From Streptomyces sp. WAC 01529 (GTDB lineage Bacteria > Actinomycetota > Actinomycetes > Streptomycetales > Streptomycetaceae), in the NCBI RefSeq assembly GCF_003945545.1, contig NZ_CP029617.1, positions 1,527,001-1,591,000 on the forward strand: DNA of 64,000 bases. Direction: 5' to 3'. The notes below the pieces were generated by a model that worked only from the letters and a program-made list of their open reading frames with translations, was not told the DNA's origin and did no database searches. A program made the translations under genes and the position numbers. Below, piece by piece: positions 24,810 to 33,185 of this stretch (position 1 is its first letter; every line of letters starts with the position of its first letter).

Positions 24810-25961
24810 TCAGAACGCGGACACGCCCGTCAGCGCGCGGCCGATGACCAGTTTCTGGATCTGGCTCGTGCCCTCGTAGAGGGTCATCACGCGGGCGTCG
24901 CGCAGCAGCTTGCCCGCCGGGTACTCGTCTATGTAGCCGTAGCCGCCGAAGACCTGGAGGGCGTTGTTGGCGGCGCGCACGGCGGCCTCCGAGGCGAACA
25001 GTTTGGCCTTGGAGGACTCCGTGGCGAAGGGCTGCCCCCGGTCGATGAGGTCGGCGACCCGCCAGGTGAGCAGGCGCGCCGCGTCCACGTCCACCGCGAT
25101 GTCGCTGATCAGCTCCTGGATCAGCTGGTGGTGGGCGATGGCCTTGCCGAACTGTTCGCGCTCTCCGGCGTACGTCACCGCCGCGTCCAGCGCGGCCTGC
25201 GCGATGCCCACACAGCCCGCGGCCACCGACATGCGGCCCTTGGCCAGCGCCGACATGGCGACGGAGAAGCCCTTGCCCTCGGGCGCCAGCATGGCCGACG
25301 CGGGGACGCGGACGTCCTCAAGGACCAGCTCGGCGGTGGCCTGGCCGCGCAGGCCGAGCTTGCCGTGGACGGTGCGGCGGCCCAGGCCCGGGGTGTCGGT
25401 GGGCACGAGGAAGGCGGAGACGCCCTTGTGTCCGGGGGTGTCGTTCGTCCGGGCGAAGAGCAGCACGACATCGGCCCAGGTGCCGTTCGTGATGAACATC
25501 TTGGAGCCGTTGATGACGTAGTCGCCGCCGTCGCGCACGGCCTTCGTCGAGAGGTTGCCCGCGTCGGAGCCGGTGCCGGGCTCGGTGAGGCCGAAGCAGC
25601 CGACGTACTCACCGGAGGTGAGCCCCGGCAGCCACTGCCGCTTCTGCGCCTCGCTGCCCCAGGCGGCGATGGTCTTGGCCACGAGGCCCAGCGAGACCGA
25701 GACGATGCCGCGCACGGAGGAGTCACCGCGGCCCAGCTCCTCGGTGACCAGGCAGTAGGCGAGGTGGTCGCCGCCGGAGCCGCCGTACTCCTCGTCGATG
25801 GTGAGCCCGAGGAAGCCGACGTCGCCGAGCTTCTTGACCAGGGCCCGGTCGACGCTCTCGGCGCGGTCCCACGCGATGACGTGCGGGGTGATCTCGCGTG
25901 CGACGAAGTCCTCGGCCAGCTGCCGGACGGCGGTCTGCTCCTCGCTCAGCTCCAGGTTCAT
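24810..25961 (-). CDS. Acyl-CoA dehydrogenase
   Basis: The 383-residue FAD enzyme has CFGLTEPGTGSDAGN, the flavin-contact loop, KMFITNGTWAD, the LFGGYGYIDEYP-like QVFGGYGYIDEYPAGKLLRDAR block and the catalytic glutamate at about residue 363 in LYEGTSQIQ. It oxidises acyl-CoA to the trans-2-enoyl-CoA, passing electrons to ETF. ATG at 25961 with GAAGAGGTG upstream is preferred to GTG at 25970. It is divergent from a TetR gene, and a palindromic operator-like site lies between them at 26009-26026. Confidence 0.93.
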   Translation of the reverse strand: MNLELSEEQTAVRQLAEDFVAREITPHVIAWDRAESVDRALVKKLGDVGFLGLTIDEEYGGSGGDHLAYCLVTEELGRGDSSVRGIVSVSLGLVAKTIAAWGSEAQKRQWLPGLTSGEYVGCFGLTEPGTGSDAGNLSTKAVRDGGDYVINGSKMFITNGTWADVVLLFARTNDTPGHKGVSAFLVPTDTPGLGRRTVHGKLGLRGQATAELVLEDVRVPASAMLAPEGKGFSVAMSALAKGRMSVAAGCVGIAQAALDAAVTYAGEREQFGKAIAHHQLIQELISDIAVDVDAARLLTWRVADLIDRGQPFATESSKAKLFASEAAVRAANNALQVFGGYGYIDEYPAGKLLRDARVMTLYEGTSQIQKLVIGRALTGVSAF

Positions 25962-26008
25962 CGTGGGCACCTCTTCGCGTCGGGTTACGTCGAGTTACGT
26001 CAGCTTTA

Positions 26009-26026
26009 AATTAGCACTGCTAGTTT
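26009..26026. promoter_or_regulatory. Operator-like palindrome between the acyl-CoA dehydrogenase and TetR genes
   Basis: AATTAGCACTGCTAGTTT contains TAGCA-C-TGCTA, a perfect palindrome around one base. The 18-mer at 32591-32608, upstream of an aldehyde dehydrogenase operon, matches at 15 of 18 positions. TACTAT just upstream of the TetR ATG is a plausible -10, so the site would overlap both divergent promoters. Confidence 0.75.
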
Positions 26027-26052
26027 CCTGCGGCAGCCCTACTATGTGCCGC

Positions 26053-26706
26053 ATGGCCCGACCGCGCAAGCCCCTCCTCAGCCGAGAACGCATCGTCGAG
26101 ACGGCGCGCGCCCTCGTGGACGCGGAGGGCCTCGCGGCCGTCTCCACCCGCCGCCTCGCCGCCGAGCTGGGGGTGAGCGGGCCGTCCCTCTACAACCACT
26201 TCCGCACCAAGGACCAGATCCTGGAGGCGGTCGCCGACTCGGTGAGCGCGCAGGTCGACCTGTCGATGTTCGACGCCGCCGACGGCCGCGACTGGCGCAC
26301 GGCGCTGCACGACTGGGCGGTCTCCTACCGGGCCGCGCTCACCCGGCACCCGAACATCGTTCCGGTCCTCGCCCGGGGTCCCGGCCGCCGCCCGGCAGGA
26401 CTGCGGCTCGCGGACACGATGTTCGGGGCGATGGTCGACGCGGGCTGGCCCGCCGCGCAGGCCACGTCGATCGGCGCGCTGATGCGGTACTTCATCATGG
26501 GCTCCGCGCTCGGCTCCTTCGCCGGCGGTTTCGTGGACGACGAGACGGCGTACGACCCGTCGGACTACCCCCACCTCGGCCAGGCCCACCTCCTGGCCGA
26601 CCGCCAGCACCTCATCGACGCCCGCGCCTTCGAAACGGGCCTCAAGGCACTGCTGGACGGGCTGGCGCTCCAGTTCGAGCAGATGTCGGCCGCGTCGGAC
26701 GTTTGA
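26053..26706 (+). CDS. TetR-family regulator with TetR-type C-terminal domain
   Basis: The 217-residue protein starts MARPRKPLLSRERIVETA, and its helix-turn-helix is RRLAAELGVSGPSLYNHFRTKDQIL. This DNA-binding sequence and the C-terminal region (TRHPNIVPVL, TSIGALMRYFIMGSALG) resemble the tetracycline-repressor-type C-terminal family. The likely partner is the divergent acyl-CoA dehydrogenase. ATG at 26053 is preceded by TACTAT at about ten bases, fitting leaderless translation; an in-frame ATG at 26044 is possible. A near-identical operator-like site before the aldehyde dehydrogenase at 32559 suggests a regulon of more than one operon. Confidence 0.9.
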   Translation: MARPRKPLLSRERIVETARALVDAEGLAAVSTRRLAAELGVSGPSLYNHFRTKDQILEAVADSVSAQVDLSMFDAADGRDWRTALHDWAVSYRAALTRHPNIVPVLARGPGRRPAGLRLADTMFGAMVDAGWPAAQATSIGALMRYFIMGSALGSFAGGFVDDETAYDPSDYPHLGQAHLLADRQHLIDARAFETGLKALLDGLALQFEQMSAASDV

Positions 26707-26732
26707 CCCTGACGCAGGGGCAGCCTCTCAGC

Positions 26733-27557
26733 ATGGCCGGCATGACGACGAACAGAGGCGGCACGGCGGTGCGGCACTTCACGGTCCACCACGACGGCGT
26801 CACGGTCCCGGTCTCCCGTGGCGGCAGAGGGCGGCCGCTGGTCCTCTGCCCCGGGCTGAACTCGACCCAGGCCGACCTGCACGAGCTGACCGGGCTGCTG
26901 CGCCGCGACCACGACGTGGTGACCTTCGACCTCAGGGGCCACGGCCTCGCCCCTGCCGCCGACCGCTGCTCCTTCGACGTGTTCCTCGGCGACCTCGTCG
27001 CGGTGCTGGCGGAGCCGGGGCGTCTCGGCCTGGCCGGGCCACCCGTGCTCGTGGGCTACTCACTGGGCGCGGACCTGGCCGTGCACTACGCCTCCGAGCA
27101 CCCTGACGCCGTCGCCGGGCTCGTCCTCATCGACGGGGCGAACCCGCTGCCCGAACCGTTCATCACCGGCGGCGACCTGGCGGCATTCCGGGCGATGGCG
27201 GAGGAGCTGGCGACGCGGCAGGAGGCCGAGCGGGCCAGGGGCTCCGCGCGTCAGGTGTCGCTCACCGCACAGGACATCCACGAGCTGAACCTGGAGATCG
27301 ACGTGGTGCGCTCCGAAATCCTCACCCGGTACCGGAAGATCGACCGCCCCATCAGCATGATCATGTCGACCTCGATCGCCGGAGACAGCGGCGAAGGGCG
27401 CGCGCCACGGCACAACCGGCTCTGGCGGACCGGCGTCGAGCGGCTCGTCCGCGAACTGCCGCGGGTCTCCGCGTCCTGGCTCGACGCCGATCACCGGCTG
27501 GTCTTCACCCATGCCCCGGAGATCGCCCGGATCATCGGGAGACTGGTCCGATGCTGA
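26733..27557 (+). CDS. Alpha/beta hydrolase
   Basis: The 274-residue protein has GRPLVLCPGLNSTQADLHEL (oxyanion-hole region), FDLRGHGLA, the nucleophile elbow GYSLGADLAVHY near residue 108 and LDADHRLVFTHAPEIARII with the catalytic histidine near the C-terminus. GYSLG replaces the more common GHSxG, which is tolerated in the fold. The substrate is unknown. ATG 26733 has GGGG about 12 bases upstream; ATG 26742 is an alternative. Its last seven bases overlap the start of the MerR gene (ATGCTGA), so the hydrolase may be a target of, or co-expressed with, that regulator. Confidence 0.85.
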   Translation: MAGMTTNRGGTAVRHFTVHHDGVTVPVSRGGRGRPLVLCPGLNSTQADLHELTGLLRRDHDVVTFDLRGHGLAPAADRCSFDVFLGDLVAVLAEPGRLGLAGPPVLVGYSLGADLAVHYASEHPDAVAGLVLIDGANPLPEPFITGGDLAAFRAMAEELATRQEAERARGSARQVSLTAQDIHELNLEIDVVRSEILTRYRKIDRPISMIMSTSIAGDSGEGRAPRHNRLWRTGVERLVRELPRVSASWLDADHRLVFTHAPEIARIIGRLVRC

Positions 27558-28351
27558 CCATCGGCGAGCTGGCGTCGTATGCCGGGGTGACGGTGCGCGC
27601 GGTGCGGCACTACCACGCCAAGGGGCTGCTGCCGGAGCCCGAACGGGACCACTCCGGCTATCGCAGGTACGGCGCCGACGCGGTGATCGAGCTGATCAGG
27701 ATCCGGACCCTCGCCGGAGCCGGGGTCCCCCTGGCGCGCGTGAGGAAGCTGCTCCAGGCCGACGGGGCGCAGTTCGCCGCGGCGGTCGCGGACATCGACG
27801 AGCGGCTGCGGGCGGAGATCCGGGAGCGGCAGCGGCACCGCGAGCGGATCGCCCTGCTCGCGGCCGGGGAGAGCCTGGTACTGCCCCCGGAAGTGGTCGA
27901 GTTCCTCGATCACCTCCGGGCGCTCGGGGTCGACGAGCGGATCGTACGGGTCGAACGCGACGGCTGGATCCCGCTGGCGGCGCACTCACCCGAGCGGGTC
28001 GCGGAGTGGACGGCACGCAAGCGGAAGCAGATCGCCGACCCGCGGCTCATCGCCTTCTACCTCACCCTGGGCCAGGCTCTCGACCACTCCGACGACGACC
28101 CGCGCCTGGTCGAGCTGGCCGACCACATGGCCGTGTACCTGGGGCAGTTGGCCGATGAGCAGGGCGAGGAGTACGTCGACGACGCCGACATCGAGCCCCC
28201 GCTCGTCCAGCTGATGGACGCCCTGGCCTTCGGCGCCGCGCCGCCGGCCCGTCGGCTGATCGAGCTGCTGAGGGAGCGGGGCTGGACGGGCTGGACCAAG
28301 CTCGAACGCGCCCCGGTCAGCCGTTCACGATGCGCTCCACCGCCGCCGTGA
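27551..28351 (+). CDS. MerR-family regulator
   Basis: The 266-residue product begins MLTIGELASYAGVTVRAVRHYH followed by GLLPEPERDHSGYRRYG, the classic MerR winged helix-turn-helix. A dimerisation coiled coil spans about residues 75-105, and a C-terminal helical domain has no cysteine metal site, so it is probably a drug or stress sensor. It overlaps the hydrolase stop by seven bases (coupling). Its 3' end runs 35 bases into the 3' end of the convergent TetR gene; the last 11 or so residues, including CAPPPP, look like read-through sequence rather than a conserved end. Confidence 0.88.
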   Translation: MLTIGELASYAGVTVRAVRHYHAKGLLPEPERDHSGYRRYGADAVIELIRIRTLAGAGVPLARVRKLLQADGAQFAAAVADIDERLRAEIRERQRHRERIALLAAGESLVLPPEVVEFLDHLRALGVDERIVRVERDGWIPLAAHSPERVAEWTARKRKQIADPRLIAFYLTLGQALDHSDDDPRLVELADHMAVYLGQLADEQGEEYVDDADIEPPLVQLMDALAFGAAPPARRLIELLRERGWTGWTKLERAPVSRSRCAPPPP

Positions 28352-28892
28352 TCAGCTCCTCCCGTTCGGTCTCCGAGAGGACGTCCGGCAGCGTCAGCTG
28401 TTCCACGATGAGCCAGTTGAAGGTCAGGTAGAGCAGGCGCACGGCGGTCGCGTCGCCGGGGAGGCCGGAACTCTCGTGGTAGGCGACGTTGGCGTCGAGG
28501 TCGGCGCGGACGCGGGCGGTGAGGACGGCGCGCAGCTCCGGTCGCCTGGTCGCCTCCAGGCGCAGTTCGAGCAGGGCGAGGTAACCGGTGCGGAAGCCGC
28601 CGACCCGGCCGACGACGTCCCGCATCAGCGAAGCGTACGTCTCCTTGTCCGGCTTGGCGGTGCGCTGGCGCTCGATCTCCTCGGCGCTGGGCTGGAGACG
28701 CTCATAGACCCGGGCGGCGGCCTGGGTCAGCAGGTCGTCGCGGTTGCCGAAGTAGTTGGAGGCCGTGCCGGTGGGCACACCGGCCCGCGTGTCGACCGCC
28801 CGGAAGGTCAGCCCTCTGGCGCCTTCGCCCGCCAGCACCTCGATGGCGGCATCGACCAGGGCCGCACGCCGTTCGTCGTTCCTTCGCACCAT
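28317..28892 (-). CDS. TetR-family regulator
   Basis: The 191-residue protein has the helix-turn-helix LTFRAVDTRAGVPTGTASNYFGNRDDLL with an upstream AAIEVLAGEGARG helix, and a helical ligand domain. The end, LPDVLSETEREELITAAVERIVNG, is typical of TetR_C members. ATG at 28892 follows GGAGTGG; the frame extends to 28925 over the promoter. Upstream, TGATATATAGTGCTAC is unusually AT-rich for this genome, giving a -10-like TATATAG and possibly an operator shared with the divergent urea transporter. It overlaps the MerR gene end-to-end by 35 bases. Confidence 0.9.
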   Translation of the reverse strand: MVRRNDERRAALVDAAIEVLAGEGARGLTFRAVDTRAGVPTGTASNYFGNRDDLLTQAAARVYERLQPSAEEIERQRTAKPDKETYASLMRDVVGRVGGFRTGYLALLELRLEATRRPELRAVLTARVRADLDANVAYHESSGLPGDATAVRLLYLTFNWLIVEQLTLPDVLSETEREELITAAVERIVNG

Positions 28893-28958
28893 TGACGCCA
28901 CTCCATCCGTAGCACTATATATCAACCACTACGAGCAGAGTACTACAGAGGGGTGGCC

Positions 28959-29936
28959 GTGGGGCATGTGACGGATGCGTGGGACAGCGGGCCCCACAGC
29001 GAGCCCCGCGTCCGGGAGTTCGCCGCACAGGTGCTGCGCGGCCACGCCCAGGTCACCTTCCTGCCGAGCGTGGCGGCGGGCGCGCTCTTCTGCGTCGCGC
29101 TCTCCACCGCGGGCTTGGCGTACGCCCTCTACGCGCTGGCCGGTACCGCCGTGGGCACCGCCACCGCACAGCTCCTCGGCGCGGACCGCGTGCGCGTCCG
29201 GACGGGTCTCGAAGGGTTCAACGCCTGCCTGACGGCGCTCTGCTTCGCGGTCTTCCTCGGCGCGTGGCACCTCTCGACCGCCCTGCTCGCGCTCGCGGGC
29301 TGCGTGGTCGTCACGGTCGTGACCGCGGCCGTGGCCAATCTCCTCGGCGCCTGGGGGCTGCCCTCGCTCACCCTGCCGTTCTGCCTGGTCGCGAGCGTGA
29401 CGACCGTCGCCGCGCCCGGCTTCCCGCGGATCTGGCACCACGGCGAGGGGCTCGCGGCCCTTCCCCTCGCGGCGGCGGGCCCGACGGCGCCCGACCCCGC
29501 CGAGCTGGCGCGCGGGTTCTTCGCCGGGTTCGCCGAGATCTTCTTCATGCCGCAGTGGTACGTGGGTGCCCTCCTGCTCGCCGGTCTCCTCGTCGCGAGC
29601 CGTCGCGCGGCGGGCGTGGCATGCCTCGGCAGCGCGGTCGGGATCGCCACGGCGTGGGCACTGGGCACCCCCGCCGCGCGGATCGCCGACGGCACGACGG
29701 GGTACAACTCCGTGCTCGTCGCCCTCGCCCTGTGCGGCGTCTTCCTGCCCGTGCGGGCGGCGACGCTCGCGTACGCGCTCGTGGGCGCCGCCGCCGCGAC
29801 GGTGGCCGGGGCGGCGGTGGCGGCCCTGGCCGCACCCGTGGGCGGGCACGCCTTCACATGGCCGTTCGTGCTGACGACGCTGGTGTTCCTGGCGGGGGCC
29901 AAGTCCTTTCCGCGGCTGGGCGGTTCGGTCTCCTGA
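28959..29936 (+). CDS. Urea transporter (UT family)
   Basis: The protein of about 325 residues has ten or more hydrophobic segments in two pseudo-repeats. LEGFNACLTALCFAVF matches the conserved LxGFNxxL urea-channel motif near residue 85, and LPSLTLPFCLVASV matches the LPxxTxPF motif that ends the first half. The second half has GYNSVLVALAL at about residue 248, the repeat of the GxN motif. It should conduct urea across the membrane for nitrogen supply; no urease genes are in the window. GAGGGG before GTG 28959 favours that start over GTG 28953. It is divergent from the TetR. Confidence 0.9.
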   Translation: MGHVTDAWDSGPHSEPRVREFAAQVLRGHAQVTFLPSVAAGALFCVALSTAGLAYALYALAGTAVGTATAQLLGADRVRVRTGLEGFNACLTALCFAVFLGAWHLSTALLALAGCVVVTVVTAAVANLLGAWGLPSLTLPFCLVASVTTVAAPGFPRIWHHGEGLAALPLAAAGPTAPDPAELARGFFAGFAEIFFMPQWYVGALLLAGLLVASRRAAGVACLGSAVGIATAWALGTPAARIADGTTGYNSVLVALALCGVFLPVRAATLAYALVGAAAATVAGAAVAALAAPVGGHAFTWPFVLTTLVFLAGAKSFPRLGGSVS

Positions 29937-29972
29937 GAGTGCGACTCAGGCCCCCGGGCGCCCGCCCGCGCG

Positions 29973-31052
29973 TCAGAAGACGATCAGCGCCCGGCCGCCC
30001 TTGCCCGCGACCATGTGCGCGAAGGCCGCCGGGATGCCGTCGAGGCCGATCCGGTCGGTCACCAGGACGCCCAGGTCCAGGCGGCCCGCCCGGATGTGCC
30101 CGGCCAGGACCGGCAGGTCGAACGCCGGGTCGCAGTTGCCGTACACACAGCCCGACAGGGTCCTGCCCCAGTGGAAGAGTTCCAGGGCGTTGAAGGTGAC
30201 CTGCTGGTCCTTGCCGCCGATGCCCACCACCGTGGTGCGCCCGCCGCGCCGCGTGGACTCCCAGGCCGTGCGGATCGTCACCGCGCGGCCCACGCACTCC
30301 ACGGCCACGTCGACGCCCTGGCCGCCGGTGAGCGCCCGGATCTCGCGGGCCGTCTTCTCCGAGGCGACCACGTAGTCGGTGGCGCCCGCCGAGCGCGCGA
30401 GCCCCTCCTTCTCCGGGGAGACGTCGACCGCGATGATCCGCGAGGCACCGGCGATCCTGGCCGCCTGCAAGGTGGCGAGGCCGACCCCGCCGACCCCGTA
30501 CACCGCGACGGTCTCGCCCTCGCGGACCTTCGCCGAGTGGTGCACGGCGCCGTACCCGGTCAGGACGGCGCAGCCGAGGAGGGCCGCGTCGGTGAGCGGG
30601 ACGCCGTCGGGCACCGGCAGGACGCAGTCGGCCGCGACGACGGTCTCCTCGGCGAACGCGGCGACGTTCAGCCCGGGGTGCAGATCCGTGCCGTCCGGCC
30701 GCTTGGCGTAGACGTCGGCGGCGCCCGCGAGGGCGTTCGCGCAGAGCCACACCTCGCCGATCGAGCAGGCGTGACAACCGCCGCAGGACGGCGCCCAGTT
30801 CAGGACGACACCGTCACCGGGGGCGACCGCCGTGACGCCCTCGCCCACGGAGACGACGGTCCCCGCGCCCTCATGGCCGAGGACGGCGGGCACCGGGACC
30901 CGCATCGTGCCGTTGGACAGGGACAGGTCGGAGTGGCAGACCCCGGCGGCCGCGAGGCGCACGCGGACTTGGCCGGGCCCCGGCTCCGGCAGGTCGATGT
31001 CGGCGATCTCCAGCGGGGAGCCGACGGCGGGGAGGATGGCGGCGCGGACCAC
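29973..31052 (-). CDS. Zinc-dependent alcohol dehydrogenase (class III-like)
   Basis: The 359-residue MDR enzyme has catalytic zinc ligands Cys39 (GVCHSD) and His60-Glu61 (GHEGAGTV), structural zinc ligands Cys90, Cys93, Cys96 and Cys104, and the NAD motif VYGVGGVGLATLQAAR. Family members oxidise primary alcohols or S-hydroxymethyl thiols. GTG 31052 is chosen because AAGGAG lies nine bases upstream; GTG 31058 would be only three bases from it. It lies downstream of an aldehyde dehydrogenase on the same strand (gap 118 bases), so alcohol to aldehyde to acid oxidation in one transcript is likely. Confidence 0.92.
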   Translation of the reverse strand: MVRAAILPAVGSPLEIADIDLPEPGPGQVRVRLAAAGVCHSDLSLSNGTMRVPVPAVLGHEGAGTVVSVGEGVTAVAPGDGVVLNWAPSCGGCHACSIGEVWLCANALAGAADVYAKRPDGTDLHPGLNVAAFAEETVVAADCVLPVPDGVPLTDAALLGCAVLTGYGAVHHSAKVREGETVAVYGVGGVGLATLQAARIAGASRIIAVDVSPEKEGLARSAGATDYVVASEKTAREIRALTGGQGVDVAVECVGRAVTIRTAWESTRRGGRTTVVGIGGKDQQVTFNALELFHWGRTLSGCVYGNCDPAFDLPVLAGHIRAGRLDLGVLVTDRIGLDGIPAAFAHMVAGKGGRALIVF

Positions 31053-31170
31053 GTTCACGTACTCCTTGGGGGAATCTCTGGGCGGCGGACGGAGGCGGGG
31101 CTGGGCGGAGCGGCCGGAGACGGGGCCGGCCGGGCTGTGCGGAGCGGGCTGACGCGGGGCGAGCGGGGGC

Positions 31171-32559
31171 TCAGAACTGCAGGGACTTCGTCTGCAAGTA
31201 CTCCGCGAGGCCGTGCGCGCCCAGTTCGCGGCCGACGCCCGACTGCTTGTAACCGCCGAAGGGGGCGAGGGGGTTGAAGCCGCCGCCGTTGATGTCGACC
31301 TGGCCGGTGTCCATGCGCCGGGCGAAGGCGACCGCCTCGGCGTCGTCGGCCGCCCACACCGCGCCCGCCAGGCCGTACACCGTGCCGTTGGCGATGCGCA
31401 GGGCGTCGTCCTCGTCCTCGTACCGGATGAGGGAGAGGACCGGGCCGAAGATCTCCTCCTGGGCGATGGTCATCTCCGGGGTGACATCGGCGAAGACGGT
31501 CGGCTGGACGTAGTAGCCCTGCTCCTTGGGTGACTCGGGGCCGCCCGCCACGATCCTGGCGCCCTCCTGGACGCCCTTCTCGATGTAACCCCGCACCCGC
31601 TCCTGCTGCTTGGCGTTGACGAGCGGGCCGATGCGGGGGCCGTACTTGGCCGCGGCGGCGGACGCCAGCTCCACCGCCTCGTCGTAGCGCGCGGAGTCCA
31701 CCAGCATGCGGGTCCAGGCGCTGCACGTCTGGCCGGAGTTGGACATGACGTTCGCGACGCCCACGTTGACGGCCTTGGCGAGGTCGGCGCCGGGCAGGAT
31801 GACGTTGGCGGACTTGCCGCCCAGCTCCAGGGCGACGCGCTTGACGGCCGCGCCCGCCGTGGCGCCGATCCGCCGGCCGACGGCCGTGGAGCCGGTGAAC
31901 GAGACCAGGTCGACGCCCTCGTGCTCGGCGAGCGCCTGCCCCGCGACCGGGCCGAGCCCGGTGACCAGGTTGAACACGCCGGCCGGGATGCCCGCCTCGT
32001 GCACCGCCTCGGCGAAGAGCTGGGCGGTGAGCGGGGTGTCCTCGGCGGGCTTGAGCACGACCGTGCAGCCCGCGGCGAGCGCGGGGGCCACCTTGTTGAC
32101 GATCTGGTGGAGGGGGTAGTTCCAGGGCGTGATCGCGCCGACCACGCCGACCGGCTCCAGGTAGACGGTGGAGTTGCCCACCTTCTCCTCGAAGGGGTGC
32201 GTCGCGGCCAGCTCGGCGTACGAACCGCAGACGAGGATCGGCACGCCCGCGTGCACCGCCTGCGAGAACGGCAGCGGGGCGCCCAGCTCGGCGGTGACGA
32301 CCTCGGCGATCTCGTCCTTGCGGGCGACCAGCTGATCGCGGAGCGCGCCGAGCAGGGCCGCGCGCTCGACGGGCGGCGTGGCGGCCCAGCCCGGCAGGGC
32401 GGCGCGGGCGGCGCGTACCGCGGCGTCGACGTCCTCCACCGTCCCGGCCGGGACCTGGCCGATGGGCTGCTCGTCGGCCGGGTTGACGACCGTGATCGCG
32501 TCGGCGCCCGCAGCCGCGCGCCAGGCACCGTCGATGTACATGCCGTCGTGGGCCTTCAT
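31171..32559 (-). CDS. NAD(P)-dependent aldehyde dehydrogenase
   Basis: The 462-residue enzyme has [19 protein letters not shown] (cofactor-binding region), [19 protein letters not shown] with the catalytic glutamate, and [14 protein letters not shown] with the nucleophile cysteine. All are complete for the aldehyde dehydrogenase family. ATG at 32559 is preceded by GGAGGAG; a longer in-frame start at 32586 would cover that ribosome site. The operator-like 18-mer at 32591-32608 lies directly upstream and resembles the one beside the TetR at 26053, suggesting common regulation with the acyl-CoA dehydrogenase. Confidence 0.94.
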   Translation of the reverse strand: MKAHDGMYIDGAWRAAAGADAITVVNPADEQPIGQVPAGTVEDVDAAVRAARAALPGWAATPPVERAALLGALRDQLVARKDEIAEVVTAELGAPLPFSQAVHAGVPILVCGSYAELAATHPFEEKVGNSTVYLEPVGVVGAITPWNYPLHQIVNKVAPALAAGCTVVLKPAEDTPLTAQLFAEAVHEAGIPAGVFNLVTGLGPVAGQALAEHEGVDLVSFTGSTAVGRRIGATAGAAVKRVALELGGKSANVILPGADLAKAVNVGVANVMSNSGQTCSAWTRMLVDSARYDEAVELASAAAAKYGPRIGPLVNAKQQERVRGYIEKGVQEGARIVAGGPESPKEQGYYVQPTVFADVTPEMTIAQEEIFGPVLSLIRYEDEDDALRIANGTVYGLAGAVWAADDAEAVAFARRMDTGQVDINGGGFNPLAPFGGYKQSGVGRELGAHGLAEYLQTKSLQF

Positions 32560-32590
32560 CGCACTCCTCCAGATAGACGTCCGCATAACA

Positions 32591-32608
32591 AACTAGCGCT
32601 GATAGTTT
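32591..32608. promoter_or_regulatory. Operator-like site upstream of the aldehyde/alcohol dehydrogenase operon
   Basis: AACTAGCGCTGATAGTTT has outer arms AACTA and TAGTT and matches 26009-26026 at 15 of 18 positions. It lies 32 bases before the aldehyde dehydrogenase ATG, in the position of a promoter operator. Confidence 0.72.
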
Positions 32609-33185
32609 TCGGGCACCAGGGGCAGGTTGCCGGGACCCGAAGCCCCGGAAGGCTTTCCTGGCCCGCTCCCCTCCCCCACCACCCTGCCCGCCCTGAGCTC
32701 CCCCTCATGCTGCCGCTGCGCCGGAAGTTGCGGAGGGCTATGGTCCGACTTCCAGGTCCGCACCACGACCGGGCCCGACGGCCGGGTCTGGACCGGCCGC
32801 TATCTGCTGGGTCGGGAGACCTAACTGGAGGTCTTCGGGGTGGGCGACGTGCCCGACAGCCCGCTCGGCAGCGCCGGTTCTCGACATCGCGGGCGAAGTT
32901 TTTCTCGTGCCTCGAAGCGGCACCCCTCCTTTCGTCGGCCGGCTCCGCGAAGCGCCGCCAAAGATGACATTCACCGCGACTTGGTCCGGAATTTGATTTC
33001 CGTTGCGTGACATACGCATGACAAGCCGTCCAGCCTCTTGATCTACCCCCGCCGAGCGGCCACGCTTCTGCTCGCGACGGGAGCGGCACGCACCGCTCCC
33101 TTCTGTGTGTGCGATCACGCGCACACCCCCCACAGTCGCGTCGCCCCACCCCGGGCGCGCCGCCTATGAGGAGGACTCCCTCGTA
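32609..33185. other. Gene-poor stretch with a possible decayed coding fragment
   Basis: No intact gene is supported here. Around 32735-32880 a plus-strand frame reads QVRTTTGPDGRVWTGRYLLG, then meets TAA, then continues as LEVFGVGDVPDSPLG. This looks like a short remnant interrupted by a stop, but I cannot name its parent. The right part, about 32900-33160, has lower GC and should contain the promoter of the subtilase gene. GCGTGACATACGC at 33004-33016 is a small inverted repeat there. GAGGAGG at 33168 is the subtilase ribosome site. Confidence 0.4.
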
